Source: Acidiphilium multivorum AIU301 (GTDB taxonomy: Bacteria > Pseudomonadota > Alphaproteobacteria > Acetobacterales > Acetobacteraceae). Taken from it: DNA of 64,000 nt. The stretch's first letter is position 1; every line of letters starts with the position of its first letter. The translations under genes and the position numbers were made by a program. Shown here in pieces: positions 36,626 through 45,476 of this stretch. The DNA is taken from NCBI RefSeq assembly GCF_000202835.1, contig NC_015186.1, forward strand, positions 2,667,001 through 2,731,000, given 5' to 3'. Under the pieces are notes generated by a model, which made no database searches, was not told where the DNA came from, and saw only the letters and a program-made list of their open reading frames with translations.

Positions 36626-38548
36626 ATGCCCGCGATCACCCTGCCCGACGGTTCCGTCCGCGACTATCCGGGCCCCGTCACCGGCACCGAGATCGCCGCC
36701 TCCATCGGCCCCGGCCTCGCGAAGGCGGCGCTGGCGATGGAGGTCGACGGCAAGATGATGGACCTCTCCCGCACGCTCGATGCCGATGCGCGCCTCCGCT
36801 TCATCACCCGCCGCGATGCCGACTCCCTCGAGCTCATCCGCCACGACGCCGCCCATGTGATGGCCGAGGCGGTGCAGGCGCTCTACCCCGGCACCCAGGT
36901 CACCATCGGCCCCGCCATCGAGGGCGGCTTCTATTACGATTTCTTCCGCAACGAGCCCTTCACCCCGGACGACCTGCCGGCGATCGAGGCGAAGATGCGC
37001 GAGATCATCGCCGCCAACGCCCCCTTCACCCGCGAGGTCTGGGACCGCGACGAGGCGATCCGCTTCTTCGAAGCCCGCGGCGAGCGCTTCAAGGCCGAGC
37101 TGATCCGCGACCTGCCAGCCAGCGAGACCATCACCATCTACCGCCAGGGCGACTGGCTCGATCTCTGCCGCGGCCCGCACATGCGCGGCACCGGCGATAT
37201 CGGCGGCGCCTTCAAGCTGACCAAGGTCGCCGGCGCCTACTGGCGCGGCGATCACCGCAACCCGATGCTCAGCCGCATCTACGGCACCGCCTGGCGTGAC
37301 CAGAAGGAGCTGGATGCCCATCTGAAGCAGCTTGAGGAGGCCGAACGCCGCGACCACCGCAAGATCGGCCGGCAGATGGACCTCTTCCACATGCAGGAGG
37401 AAGCCGTCGGCAGCGTGTTCTGGCACGAGAAGGGCTGGCGCCTCTACCGCACGGTGGAGGCCTATATGCGCCGCCGCCAGGAGGAATTCGGCTATATCGA
37501 GGTCCGCACCCCGCAGCTGCTCGACCGCAAGCTCTGGGAAGCCTCCGGCCACTGGGACAATTACCGCAGCCACATGTTCATCGCCGAGGTCGAGGACGAG
37601 GACAAGGTCCTCGCCGTCAAGCCGATGAACTGCCCCTGCCACGTGCAGATCTTCAATCACGGCCTGCGCTCCTACCGCGAGCTGCCGCTGCGCATGGCCG
37701 AGTTCGGCGCCTGCCACCGCTACGAGCCCTCCGGCGCGCTGCACGGCATCATGCGCGTCCGCGCCTTCGCCCAGGACGACGCCCATATCTTCTGCACCGA
37801 GGACCAGATCGCCGATGAAACCGTCCGCTTCGTCGAGATGCTCCGCCGCGTCTACGCCGATTTCGGCTTCCCCGAATTCGCGGTGAAATTCGCCGACCGC
37901 CCGACCCCGCGCTCCGGGTCGGACGAGGTGTGGGACAAGGCCGAGGCCGCGCTGCGCTCGGCCTGCGAAACCGCCGGCGTCACCTTCACCGTCAATCCCG
38001 GCGAGGGCGCCTTCTACGGCCCGAAACTCGAATTCGTCCTCCGCGACGCGATCGGGCGGGACTGGCAGTGCGGCACGCTCCAGGTCGATTTCGTCCTCCC
38101 CGAGCGGCTCGACGCCTCCTACGTCACCGCCGAGTCCGGCCGCGCCCGCCCGGTCATGCTGCACCGCGCGATCGTGGGCAGTTTCGAGCGCTTCATCGGC
38201 ATATTGATCGAGAACTGCGCCGGCCGCTTCCCGCTCTGGCTCGCCCCCACCCAGGCGGCCGTGGCCAGCATCGTCACCGACGCCAACGACTATGCCGAGA
38301 CGGTCGCGGCGAAACTCAAGGAAGCCGGCCTCGCCGTCGCCACCGACACCCGCAACGAAAAGATCAACGCCAAGGTGCGCGATCTCTCGCTCGCCCTGGT
38401 GCCGAACATCCTCGTCGTCGGCCGGCGCGAGGCCGAGCAGCAAACCGTCTCGATCCGCCGCCTCGGCTCCGACAAACAGGACAGCATGACCCTCGACGAG
38501 GCCGTCGCCACCCTCAAGGCAGAAGCCACCCCGCCCGACCTGCGCTAG
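36626..38548 (+). CDS. thrS: Threonyl-tRNA synthetase
   Basis: A 640-residue class II synthetase. It has an N-terminal TGS domain ([15 protein letters not shown]), the editing/SAD domain with [16 protein letters not shown] and the catalytic domain with the zinc Cys in [10 protein letters not shown] and motif 2 [13 protein letters not shown]. Motif 3 lies in [11 protein letters not shown] and the C-terminal anticodon-binding domain includes [19 protein letters not shown]. Length is normal. AGGAG precedes the start. In many bacteria infC follows thrS, but here an Acetobacteraceae-type small gene follows instead. Confidence 0.98.
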   Translation: MPAITLPDGSVRDYPGPVTGTEIAASIGPGLAKAALAMEVDGKMMDLSRTLDADARLRFITRRDADSLELIRHDAAHVMAEAVQALYPGTQVTIGPAIEGGFYYDFFRNEPFTPDDLPAIEAKMREIIAANAPFTREVWDRDEAIRFFEARGERFKAELIRDLPASETITIYRQGDWLDLCRGPHMRGTGDIGGAFKLTKVAGAYWRGDHRNPMLSRIYGTAWRDQKELDAHLKQLEEAERRDHRKIGRQMDLFHMQEEAVGSVFWHEKGWRLYRTVEAYMRRRQEEFGYIEVRTPQLLDRKLWEASGHWDNYRSHMFIAEVEDEDKVLAVKPMNCPCHVQIFNHGLRSYRELPLRMAEFGACHRYEPSGALHGIMRVRAFAQDDAHIFCTEDQIADETVRFVEMLRRVYADFGFPEFAVKFADRPTPRSGSDEVWDKAEAALRSACETAGVTFTVNPGEGAFYGPKLEFVLRDAIGRDWQCGTLQVDFVLPERLDASYVTAESGRARPVMLHRAIVGSFERFIGILIENCAGRFPLWLAPTQAAVASIVTDANDYAETVAAKLKEAGLAVATDTRNEKINAKVRDLSLALVPNILVVGRREAEQQTVSIRRLGSDKQDSMTLDEAVATLKAEATPPDLR

Positions 38549-38627
38549 TTTTTTGCTCCTCCGTTCCTTCGGGCGAAGGCGGCGCCCGAACGGGAGCGGA
38601 GCAGAAGAAGCAAAAAGGGAGCAAAAT
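38549..38627. repeat. Long imperfect hairpin and A-rich purine run after thrS
   Basis: Directly after the thrS stop the plus strand reads TTTTTTGCTCC, then an imperfect stem built on CCGTTC/GAACGG and CGGGCG/CGCCCG, then GGAGCAGAAGAAGCAAAAA and GGGAGCAAAA. The outer arms TTTTGCTCC (38551-38559) and GGAGCAAAA (38618-38626) are inverted. It may end thrS transcription or belong to a dispersed element; the GGAGCAAAAA word also occurs at 23834-23843. Confidence 0.5.
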
Positions 38628-38666
38628 TCTTGCCCACCCTGGCGCAGGTGTGTTCTTGTTCCGTTC

Positions 38667-39254
38667 ATGGATGTCGCCCGCCGTTTCCGCGCCCTGATCG
38701 ACACGCTATGCGACGCCGTCGCCCGGCGCGGGGCTGCCGGCGCCTTCGGCCCCGGGAGCGGCGCCCTCACCATCCTGCTCTGGACCCGCCTGCGCCGCTA
38801 CGCCACATCTTTGCTCCGCCTCTGCGCCGACGATGTTTCTGCGCCGCGCCCGCGTCCCTCTCGCCGCCGGGCGCGCCCGCCGGCCAATCCCGCAAGGCTC
38901 GCCTTGCCGCGCCGCACCGCCTGGCTTCTCGCTCCGGTCCCCGAGGCCGTCGCCGCCGCCGGCCAGCTCCGCGCCCTGCTCGCCGATCCCGAATTGCAGC
39001 GCCGCATCGGCGAGGAACCGCGCCTCGGCCGCATCCTCCGCCCGCTCTGCCGCTGCCTCGGCGTGAAACTCCCCGCGCCGCTCCGCCTCCCGCCGCGCGC
39101 AGGCAGCAGGAAGCGGACCAAGCCCGCCCCCGCAAGCAGCGCGCATGCGAGAGGAGCAGAATCACGGCCGCTGGCGTGCCGGTTCCGCCCGCCCGCCGCC
39201 TGCGCGCCGCCGCGCCGGCGCAACCGCGCCCCGCCGCTCGTCCGGTCCCGATGA
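38667..39254 (+). CDS. Arg/Ala-rich small protein, Acetobacteraceae-type family of unknown function
   Basis: A 195-residue basic protein. The N-terminal third (MDVARRFRALIDTLCDAVAR, LTILLWTRLRRYATSLLRL) is amphipathic. The core RTAWLLAPVPEAVAAAGQLR followed by ALLADPELQRRIGEEPRLGR and ILRPLCRCLGV is the recognisable part. I recall many paralogous hypothetical proteins with this LLADPE...LRPLCR.LGV pattern in Acetobacteraceae genomes, but cannot confirm it here. The C-terminal 50 residues are low complexity. The start at 38667 is an ATG inside a region without a strong ribosome site. No function is assigned. Confidence 0.6.
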   Translation: MDVARRFRALIDTLCDAVARRGAAGAFGPGSGALTILLWTRLRRYATSLLRLCADDVSAPRPRPSRRRARPPANPARLALPRRTAWLLAPVPEAVAAAGQLRALLADPELQRRIGEEPRLGRILRPLCRCLGVKLPAPLRLPPRAGSRKRTKPAPASSAHARGAESRPLACRFRPPAACAPPRRRNRAPPLVRSR

Positions 39255-39276
39255 TGATCCCGTCAGGCGCGCCCGC

Positions 39277-40098
39277 TCAGCCGAGCAGGGCGACCGCCCG
39301 CGCGCATTGCGCCGCCGCCTCGCGAATCGCGGGCAGGATGCGGCGCATCACCTCGTCATGCGACACCCGCGCCGCGTTGGTGGCGACATTCAGCGCCACC
39401 GCCTGCCGCTGCCCCTTGCCCGGCACCGCCACCGCGACCGAGCGCAGGCCGAATTCGAGTTCCTGGTCGTTCAGCGCGAACCCGTCCCGCCGCACCGTCG
39501 CCAGCCGTTCGAGCAGCCGGCCGACATCGGTGATGGTCGCGGGCGTGAACCCCTGCAACGGCGCCCGCCCGTACCGGGCGCGCACCTCGTCATCGCTCAG
39601 GGTGGCGAGCAGCGCCTGGCCCATCGAGGTCGCATGCGCCGGCAGCCTGGTGCCGACCCCGAGCGACAGCGCCATCAGCCGCTGCGGCGCCGCCGAGCGC
39701 GCGACGTACACGATGTCGGTCCCGTCCAGCACCGCCGCCGAGCTCGATTCGCCGAGCTCGCGCGTCAGCCCGGTCAGATAGGGTTCGATGAGTTCGGGAA
39801 AACGCAGGCTGCCGAGATAGGCGTAACCGAGTTCCAGCACGCGCGGGGTGAGCGCGAACCACCGGTCGGTCTGCACGGCGTAGCCGAGATCGCACAGGGT
39901 GAGCAGGAACCGCCGCGCCGCCGAGCGCTGCAACCCGGTGACGCGGGCGGCGTCCGACAGGGTCATTTTCGGCCGGTCCGGCCCGAAGGCGCAGAGGATG
40001 GCAAGGCCGCGGGCGAAACTCTCGACATGGTCGCGCGGATTGGCCGGCGCGGCGGCCGGCGGGGCGGGCTGGATGGAATCGGCGGACAGGGACGACAT
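39277..40098 (-). CDS. IclR-family transcriptional regulator (PcaR/PobR-like)
   Basis: A 273-residue regulator. The N-terminal winged helix is ESFARGLAILCAFGPDRPKM then TLSDAARVTGLQRSAARRFL and LTLCDLGYA. The effector domain contains LGVGTRLPAHATSMGQALLA, ATLSDDEVRARY, VRRDGFALNDQELEFGLRSV and AVPVP-like text ending in NVATNAARVS. PcaR/PobR-type members control aromatic acid use. The start is ATG 40098. It precedes the OsmC and liv genes on the same strand, separated by about 190 bases, and may regulate them. Confidence 0.92.
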   Translation of the reverse strand: MSSLSADSIQPAPPAAAPANPRDHVESFARGLAILCAFGPDRPKMTLSDAARVTGLQRSAARRFLLTLCDLGYAVQTDRWFALTPRVLELGYAYLGSLRFPELIEPYLTGLTRELGESSSAAVLDGTDIVYVARSAAPQRLMALSLGVGTRLPAHATSMGQALLATLSDDEVRARYGRAPLQGFTPATITDVGRLLERLATVRRDGFALNDQELEFGLRSVAVAVPGKGQRQAVALNVATNAARVSHDEVMRRILPAIREAAAQCARAVALLG

Positions 40099-40292
40099 TC
40101 GTGCGTTCTGCGCCCATCTGCCCCGCGCTTGCAAGATGGCGGACCGGCGCGCCGGGGAATCGCAAACATGCGTCTTGCGGAAAGCGTCCTTGCGGTTTCC
40201 CCCGCGCTTGTCCACAGGCTTATTCAGATTTCTGTGGACAACTCGCCGGAGATTGCCGAGGCGGCTGGCCGGTTTCGCCGGCCTGGACGGGC

Positions 40293-40739
40293 TCAGCCCT
40301 TGACCCTGGCACCGGTGCCGTCGGTCACGCTCACCTCGATCGGAATGCCGCGGGCGACCGAGGCGCCGACCGTGCAGAACTGTTCGAACTGGCCGAGAAT
40401 CCGATCGAGATGCCCGATCGTCCCCGCCTCGGCGGCAAACCCGATCGCGACCTGGATCGCCTGCACCCGCAGCCGCCGGTTCTCGTCCCGGTCCACGGTG
40501 GCCCGCGCGGTGGTGGTGATCGCGCCGGGCGCCTCGCGGAACTTGGTCATCGCGAAATGAAAGCTGGAGGACATGCACGAGCCCACCGCCGCGAGCAGCA
40601 GCTGCACCGGCTCCGGCCCCGCCCCGCCGCCGAGCGGCGGCGGCTCGTCGGACACCAGCTTCGGCAGCCCGCCGCCGAATTCGGTCTCGAAGCGGAAATT
40701 CTCGATCTGACGCAGGACGATCTCGTGCGTGTCGGCCAT
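40293..40739 (-). CDS. OsmC-family protein
   Basis: A 148-residue OsmC/Ohr-superfamily protein. It contains PPPLGGGAGPEPVQLLLAAVGSC with the first reactive Cys region, and QFEQFCTVGASVARGIP with the second conserved Cys. Members usually reduce organic hydroperoxides. The start at 40739 has a GGAGG ribosome site. It stands 76 bases downstream of the last transporter gene (livF) on the same strand, so it may be the tail of that operon. Confidence 0.88.
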   Translation of the reverse strand: MADTHEIVLRQIENFRFETEFGGGLPKLVSDEPPPLGGGAGPEPVQLLLAAVGSCMSSSFHFAMTKFREAPGAITTTARATVDRDENRRLRVQAIQVAIGFAAEAGTIGHLDRILGQFEQFCTVGASVARGIPIEVSVTDGTGARVKG

Positions 40740-40815
40740 CGGAGCCCCTCCTTCTGCTGCCGTGCAACATGCACGCAACCGGCGGCAACCGCCAGATGGC
40801 CGAAGGCGGACCTGC

Positions 40816-41517
40816 TCAGAGCCCGAAATAGGCCTCGTGCACGGCGTCGCTCGCCTCGAGCTCGGCCCGCGTGCCGGAAAGCCGCACCCGCCCGCCATCG
40901 ATCAGGTAGCCCCGGTCGGCCAGCGGCAGGAAGGCGACGTTCTGTTCGGCGATCAGCAGCGTCATCCCGCCGGTGATCGCGGTCTTCAGCACGTCGACCA
41001 CCTGCTTGACGAAGACCGGCGCGAGGCCGGACGAGGGTTCGTCCATCAGCAGCAGCTTCGGTTCGCAGACCAGCACCTTGGCGATGCCGAGCATCTTGCG
41101 CTGCCCGCCGGACAGGCTGGAGGCGAGGTCGCGCCGCTTGCCGGCGAGGGCGGGAAACAGGTCGTAGAGCCGGGCGCTGCGCCGCCGCACCTCGGCGGCC
41201 GAGAGGAAATAGCCGCCGAGGCGGATGTTCTCCTCGATGGTCAGGCCGGGAAACACGCCGAGTTCGGACATGAAGGCGATGCCGCGGCGGATGCGCTGGT
41301 CCGGCGGCAGGGCGCCGACCGCCTCGCCATCGAAGGTGATCGTCCCGCCGGTGCAGGGCAGCAGGCCGATGATCGTGCGCAGCAGCGTGGTCTTGCCGGC
41401 GCTGTTGGCGCCGAGCAGGATCACCGTCTCGCCCGCGTTCACCGCGAGGTCGATGCCCCAGAGAACCTGCATCGGGCCATACCCGGACTCGACGCCCTTG
41501 AGTGCGAGAAGGGTCAT
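40816..41517 (-). CDS. livF: Branched-chain amino acid-type ABC transporter ATP-binding protein LivF
   Basis: A 233-residue ATPase with the Walker A loop LLGANSAGKTTLLRTIIG, the signature SLSGGQRKMLGIAKVL, Walker B KLLLMDEPSSGLAP and the H-loop text NVAFLPLADRGYL-like near the C-terminus (the catalytic His position is replaced in this stretch by Asn-Val, as often in LivF). It pairs with LivG to energise import through LivH/LivM. It is the last liv gene, 4 bases after livG. Confidence 0.93.
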   Translation of the reverse strand: MTLLALKGVESGYGPMQVLWGIDLAVNAGETVILLGANSAGKTTLLRTIIGLLPCTGGTITFDGEAVGALPPDQRIRRGIAFMSELGVFPGLTIEENIRLGGYFLSAAEVRRRSARLYDLFPALAGKRRDLASSLSGGQRKMLGIAKVLVCEPKLLLMDEPSSGLAPVFVKQVVDVLKTAITGGMTLLIAEQNVAFLPLADRGYLIDGGRVRLSGTRAELEASDAVHEAYFGL

Positions 41518-41521
41518 GCCG

Positions 41522-42235
41522 TCAGCCTCCGATGAACGCGGCGACCACGTCCGGGTCCCGCGACGCCGCCTTGAGCGAACCCTCGAACAGCATCCGCCCC
41601 GCGCCCAGCACGATCACCCGGTCGGTGATGCGGTTGAGGAAATCGAGCAGATGCTCGACGACGATGAGCGCGATGCCCCGCGCGGCGAGCGATTTCAGCA
41701 GTTCGGCGATGCCCCCGAGCTCCGCCGGATTGAGCCCCGCGCCGATCTCGTCGATCAGCAGCAGCCGCGGATTGGTCGCCAGCGCGCGGCCGAGATCGAG
41801 CATCTTCTGCTGGTTGACGGTCAGCGCCCCGGCGATCGCGTCGGCGTGGTCGGCGAGCCCGATGCCGGCGAGGATCTCGTCGATATCCACCGCGCCGCGC
41901 CCGGCGAAGGTCGCGGCAACCTCGATGTTCTCGCGCACCCGCATCGCGCGGAAGCATTTCGGCACCTGGAAGCTGCGGTTGATGCCGAGCCGGGCGATGC
42001 GGTACAGCGGCAGGCGCTGGATTTCCCGCCCCTCGAACAGGATGCGCCCGGCATCGGCCTGGTGCACCCCGGAGATGACGTTGATCGTCGTCGTCTTGCC
42101 GGAACCGTTGGGGCCGACCAGGCCGAGAATCTCGCCTTCGGATATCGAGAAACTCTGCCGGTCGAGCACGGTGAGCCCGCCGAAGCGCTTGCTCACCCCG
42201 TCCAGCCGGAGCAGCGGTTCAGAGGACATCGACAT
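41522..42235 (-). CDS. livG: Branched-chain amino acid-type ABC transporter ATP-binding protein LivG
   Basis: A 237-residue ATPase starting with LLRLDGVSKRFGGLTVLDRQ. Walker A is GLVGPNGSGKTTTINVISG, the signature TVNQQKMLDLGRALA is divergent from LSGGQ, and Walker B is RLLLIDEIGAGLNPAELGGI with a His in VVEHLLDF. LivG proteins couple to one permease subunit. The start overlaps livM by 17 bases; a Met two codons in is an alternative start. Confidence 0.92.
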   Translation of the reverse strand: MSMSSEPLLRLDGVSKRFGGLTVLDRQSFSISEGEILGLVGPNGSGKTTTINVISGVHQADAGRILFEGREIQRLPLYRIARLGINRSFQVPKCFRAMRVRENIEVAATFAGRGAVDIDEILAGIGLADHADAIAGALTVNQQKMLDLGRALATNPRLLLIDEIGAGLNPAELGGIAELLKSLAARGIALIVVEHLLDFLNRITDRVIVLGAGRMLFEGSLKAASRDPDVVAAFIGG

Positions 42236-43148
42236 TTCTCCGGATCAGCAGCGACATCAGGCCGTTGGGCAGGAACAGCACCAGCAGCACGATCAGCAGC
42301 CCGTAGAGCAGTTCGAAATATTGCGGCGCGGAGACGCCGATCACCGCGTAGAACGCATAGAGCAGGGCCGCGCCGAGCAGCGGGCCGATCACCGTGCCCA
42401 CCCCGCCGAACAGGGCGAAGACGATGGCGAAGACCGAAATCTGCAGGGTGAACACCGCGTCGGGGTAGAACACCGACAGGTTCCACGCATAGGCGCCGCC
42501 GACCAGCCCGGCGATGCCGGCCGAGGCCAGCCAGACGATGAGGCGCTCGCGCACGATGTTGACACCCGCGAGCCCCGCGCTGATCGGGTCCTGGTGCATC
42601 GCCCGCAGCCCGAGCCCGAATCGCGAGCGGCGGAAATACGCGGCAAGCCCGGTGGCGAGCAACAGGATCGCCAGCATCGTCGCGTAGCTCGCCGTGGGCG
42701 CGTAGACCTGCTCGATCTTCACGCCATAGGGCCCGCCGGTCACATGCTTGAGCGCCTCGTTCGCCACCACGTAGTAGATGATCTGCGAGGCGGCGAGATT
42801 GGCGATCGAGAAATACGCGCCTGACAGGCGCAGCAGCGGCCCGAGGATGAGCCCGACCACGACCGCCGCCAACCCGCCGCCAAGCACGCAGACCAGCACC
42901 GGCAGGCCGGTGAAGGTGACCAGCAGCGAGGTGGCATAGGCGCCGGTGCCGAAGAAGCCGACATAGCCGAACGGCAGATATCCGGTGAAGCCGTAGAGCA
43001 GGTTCAGCCCCTGGGCGAGCGCCATGAACGTCATCATGGTGAACAGCACGGACTGGTTGCCATAGACATGCGGCAGGACCAGGAAGGCGGCGGCGAGGAT
43101 CGCCAGCACCGCGACGGGATAACGCATTGTACTGTTCCGCTTACGCAC
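42219..43148 (-). CDS. livM: Branched-chain amino acid-type ABC transporter permease LivM
   Basis: A 309-residue inner-membrane permease with about 8-10 helices. The family stretch LNLLYGFTGYLPFGYVGFFG is near the N-terminus and the coupling loop RSRFGLGLRAMHQDPISAGL is in the middle. C-terminal helices include FGGVGTVIGPLLGAALLYAF. It starts 8 bases inside the livH end if the ATG at 43148 is used; an ATG at 43127 is equally possible. Confidence 0.93.
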   Translation of the reverse strand: MRKRNSTMRYPVAVLAILAAAFLVLPHVYGNQSVLFTMMTFMALAQGLNLLYGFTGYLPFGYVGFFGTGAYATSLLVTFTGLPVLVCVLGGGLAAVVVGLILGPLLRLSGAYFSIANLAASQIIYYVVANEALKHVTGGPYGVKIEQVYAPTASYATMLAILLLATGLAAYFRRSRFGLGLRAMHQDPISAGLAGVNIVRERLIVWLASAGIAGLVGGAYAWNLSVFYPDAVFTLQISVFAIVFALFGGVGTVIGPLLGAALLYAFYAVIGVSAPQYFELLYGLLIVLLVLFLPNGLMSLLIRRNVDVL

Positions 43149-44022
43149 TGCGCACCGCCTTGCCGAGCAGGCCGGAGGGCCGGATCAGCACGATGATGAG
43201 GAGCAGCGCATAGGGCACGAGATTCGACCACGAGGCGTAGTAGGTCTGCATCAGCATCGTTCCCACGCCGAACACGAGGCCGCCGACCACGGTGCCGAGC
43301 GGATTGCCGAGCGAGCCGATGATGATGATGGCGAAGGATGTCGTGGTCAGCCCGTCGCCGATCGAGGGCGACACCGAGCCGACCATGTAGGGCACGAACA
43401 CGCCGGCGATCCCGGCGAGCGAGAGGCCGATCATGAAGGCGATCGCCGACACCCTGTCGACATCGATGCCGGTTGCCCGCGCCTCGTCGCGGTCGGCCAT
43501 GATGGCGCGCGTCGCGAAGCCGAGCCGCGTGCGCGTGAAATAGAGCCAGAGCCCGCCGATACAGATGACGCTGACCGCGGCGGCGACCCACCAGCTGTCC
43601 GGAAATTCCTGGCCGAACGCGCCGATATTCCCCGAGCCCAGCGCGTTACCGGGCAGCGAGCGCTGGTCCGCGCCGAAGATGAGGAGCATCACCGCCTCGA
43701 TCATCTGGGCGATGCCGAAGAACAGGATGAAGGACAGCATCTCCGGGTCCTGGCTGCGCTGCAGGCGCGGCACCACGCCGTAATAGAGCGGATAGCCGAT
43801 CAGGATCCCGCCGAGAATCGCCAGCGGAATGCCGAAGATCGGGTTGAGGTGAAGGTCATGCACCAGAAGCCACGCGCCGAACCCGCCCAGCATGATGAAC
43901 TGGCCGTGGGCGAGATTGATCATCCGCATCACGCCGAAGACGAGATTGAGGCCGATGCCGACAAGGCTGAAGAAGATGCCGTAGAGAATGCCGCCGATCA
44001 GCGCGTATTCGAGAAGTGCCAA
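43141..44022 (-). CDS. livH: Branched-chain amino acid-type ABC transporter permease LivH
   Basis: A 293-residue permease. It starts MALLEYALIGGILYGIFFSL and has the family block VFGVMRMINLAHGQFIMLGG. The coupling loop is TRLGFATRAIMADRDEARAT and the last third contains SLGNPLGTVVGGLVFGVGTM. It forms the channel with LivM. It lies 101 bases downstream of the binding-protein gene, on the same strand. Confidence 0.94.
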   Translation of the reverse strand: MALLEYALIGGILYGIFFSLVGIGLNLVFGVMRMINLAHGQFIMLGGFGAWLLVHDLHLNPIFGIPLAILGGILIGYPLYYGVVPRLQRSQDPEMLSFILFFGIAQMIEAVMLLIFGADQRSLPGNALGSGNIGAFGQEFPDSWWVAAAVSVICIGGLWLYFTRTRLGFATRAIMADRDEARATGIDVDRVSAIAFMIGLSLAGIAGVFVPYMVGSVSPSIGDGLTTTSFAIIIIGSLGNPLGTVVGGLVFGVGTMLMQTYYASWSNLVPYALLLIIVLIRPSGLLGKAVRSA

Positions 44023-44123
44023 CGGCGCGCCCTTTCTTGCAGGGAAGTTGGAAACCAGTGGTCCGGATCGACGAAAGATCCCGGCCCGTCACGGGCCGGG
44101 ATCCTGCGGTTCCGGGGCGCCGG

Positions 44124-45380
44124 TCAGTGGTGCGGCGCGGGATAGACCGGCTTGCCGGTCGCCTTGTCCTGCGGATAGACCACGACGATCTTGTTGGTCT
44201 TGCCGGCGGGGACGAGCTGCGCCACCGGCAGCAGCTCGCCGAGCTGGGCGCCGTTCGCGTTGATCTTGAACTGGCCGAGCACCGTCGTCGTCTTGCCGGA
44301 CATGTCCATCAGCGCCTGATGGAAGGCGAGCTGGGTGAATTTCGGCGCGGTGCCGAGCATGTCCTGCATGATCAGCCCGGTATTGTAGCCGGCCGCATCG
44401 AGGAAGTTCGGCGCGTTATGCGTCGCCGCGGTGAACTCCTTCACGAAGGTCGCGGTGTTCGGGCCATAGGTGGTCTTGGCGAAGGAGACGAGCGGCGGCG
44501 TCGGATAGGTGTAGGTATAGGCGAGGGTTTTCGCGCCGACATTCTTCGTCATCAGGGCGAGAAGCTGGCCGGGGAAGATGGTGAACGTCATCTTGAAGTG
44601 CAGGCCGCTGCCGGCCAGCGTGTGCAGGAAGGCGATGTCGTTCGGCGGATAGCCGAACTCGATCACCGCATCCGGCCGGTGCGCCGCGATCGTGTGCAGC
44701 AGCACGGTGTAGTTGGATTCGCTGGTGGGCACGCCGTGATAATACACCGGCGTGACGCCGCCCTTCTTCAGCGTCGCCTTCAGCGTTTCCGCCTGCGAGG
44801 CATCGAAATCGTTCGAATCGTAGATGACGGCGACGCGCTTGATCTTGTGGTCGAGCAGGAAATGGCCGAGCGGCAGCGGCCACACCGTGGAGGCGGGAAT
44901 GCTGACATCGGCGAGATAGTCGGTCTTCTTGGTGAAGAAGTTCGCCCCCGAGCCGGTCGGGTCGATCAGCAGCATGTGGTGCTCGGCGGCCAGCGGAATC
45001 GCGACCGAGGTGAGCACCGAGCCGAAATCGGCGACCAGCAGGTTCACGTGGTCCTGGGTGATGAGCTGGTTGTACAGCGTCGTCGCGGTCGCGGTCGAGC
45101 TCTGGTCGTCATAGGCGACGATCTTGACCGGGATCTTCTTGTCGAACGCCTTGACGAAGACGCCGCCGGACTTGTTGACCGTCTTCGCCCAGTATTCGAG
45201 CCCGTGATACTGCCCCTCGGACGCCACCGCGAAAGACCCGCTGCTCGCATAGAGCGTGCCGATCTTCAGGACCGACGGCGCCGTCGCGGCGGACGCCTGG
45301 CCGATGCCCGCCAGCGCCAGGCCCGAGGCCAGGACTCCCGCCGCGCAAAAACCCCAGGCGCGTCTGAATTGTGCCCGCAT
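44124..45380 (-). CDS. Branched-chain amino acid-type ABC transporter substrate-binding protein
   Basis: A 418-residue periplasmic receptor with a signal peptide (RRAWGFCAAGVLASGLALAG, cleavage near ASAA). The mature part begins VLKIGTLYASSGSFAVASEG, typical of the Leu/Ile/Val-binding fold, and contains KIVAYDDQSSTATATTLYNQ and LLVADFGSVLTSVAIPLAAE. Binding pocket residues do not tell amino acid from aromatic or amide ligands; relatives in this group transport all of these. The start at 45380 has GGGGAG upstream. An IS1595 element is inserted about 105 bases upstream, close to where its promoter should be. Confidence 0.92.
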   Translation of the reverse strand: MRAQFRRAWGFCAAGVLASGLALAGIGQASAATAPSVLKIGTLYASSGSFAVASEGQYHGLEYWAKTVNKSGGVFVKAFDKKIPVKIVAYDDQSSTATATTLYNQLITQDHVNLLVADFGSVLTSVAIPLAAEHHMLLIDPTGSGANFFTKKTDYLADVSIPASTVWPLPLGHFLLDHKIKRVAVIYDSNDFDASQAETLKATLKKGGVTPVYYHGVPTSESNYTVLLHTIAAHRPDAVIEFGYPPNDIAFLHTLAGSGLHFKMTFTIFPGQLLALMTKNVGAKTLAYTYTYPTPPLVSFAKTTYGPNTATFVKEFTAATHNAPNFLDAAGYNTGLIMQDMLGTAPKFTQLAFHQALMDMSGKTTTVLGQFKINANGAQLGELLPVAQLVPAGKTNKIVVVYPQDKATGKPVYPAPHH

Positions 45381-45476
45381 GGTTGCTCCCCTTGATGCAA
45401 TGAGCCAGTCACGGCCAATTGTTGAAATTTGACCGACCGATATGACCACAGAAGCCGGACGGTCAATACTCGCAAC

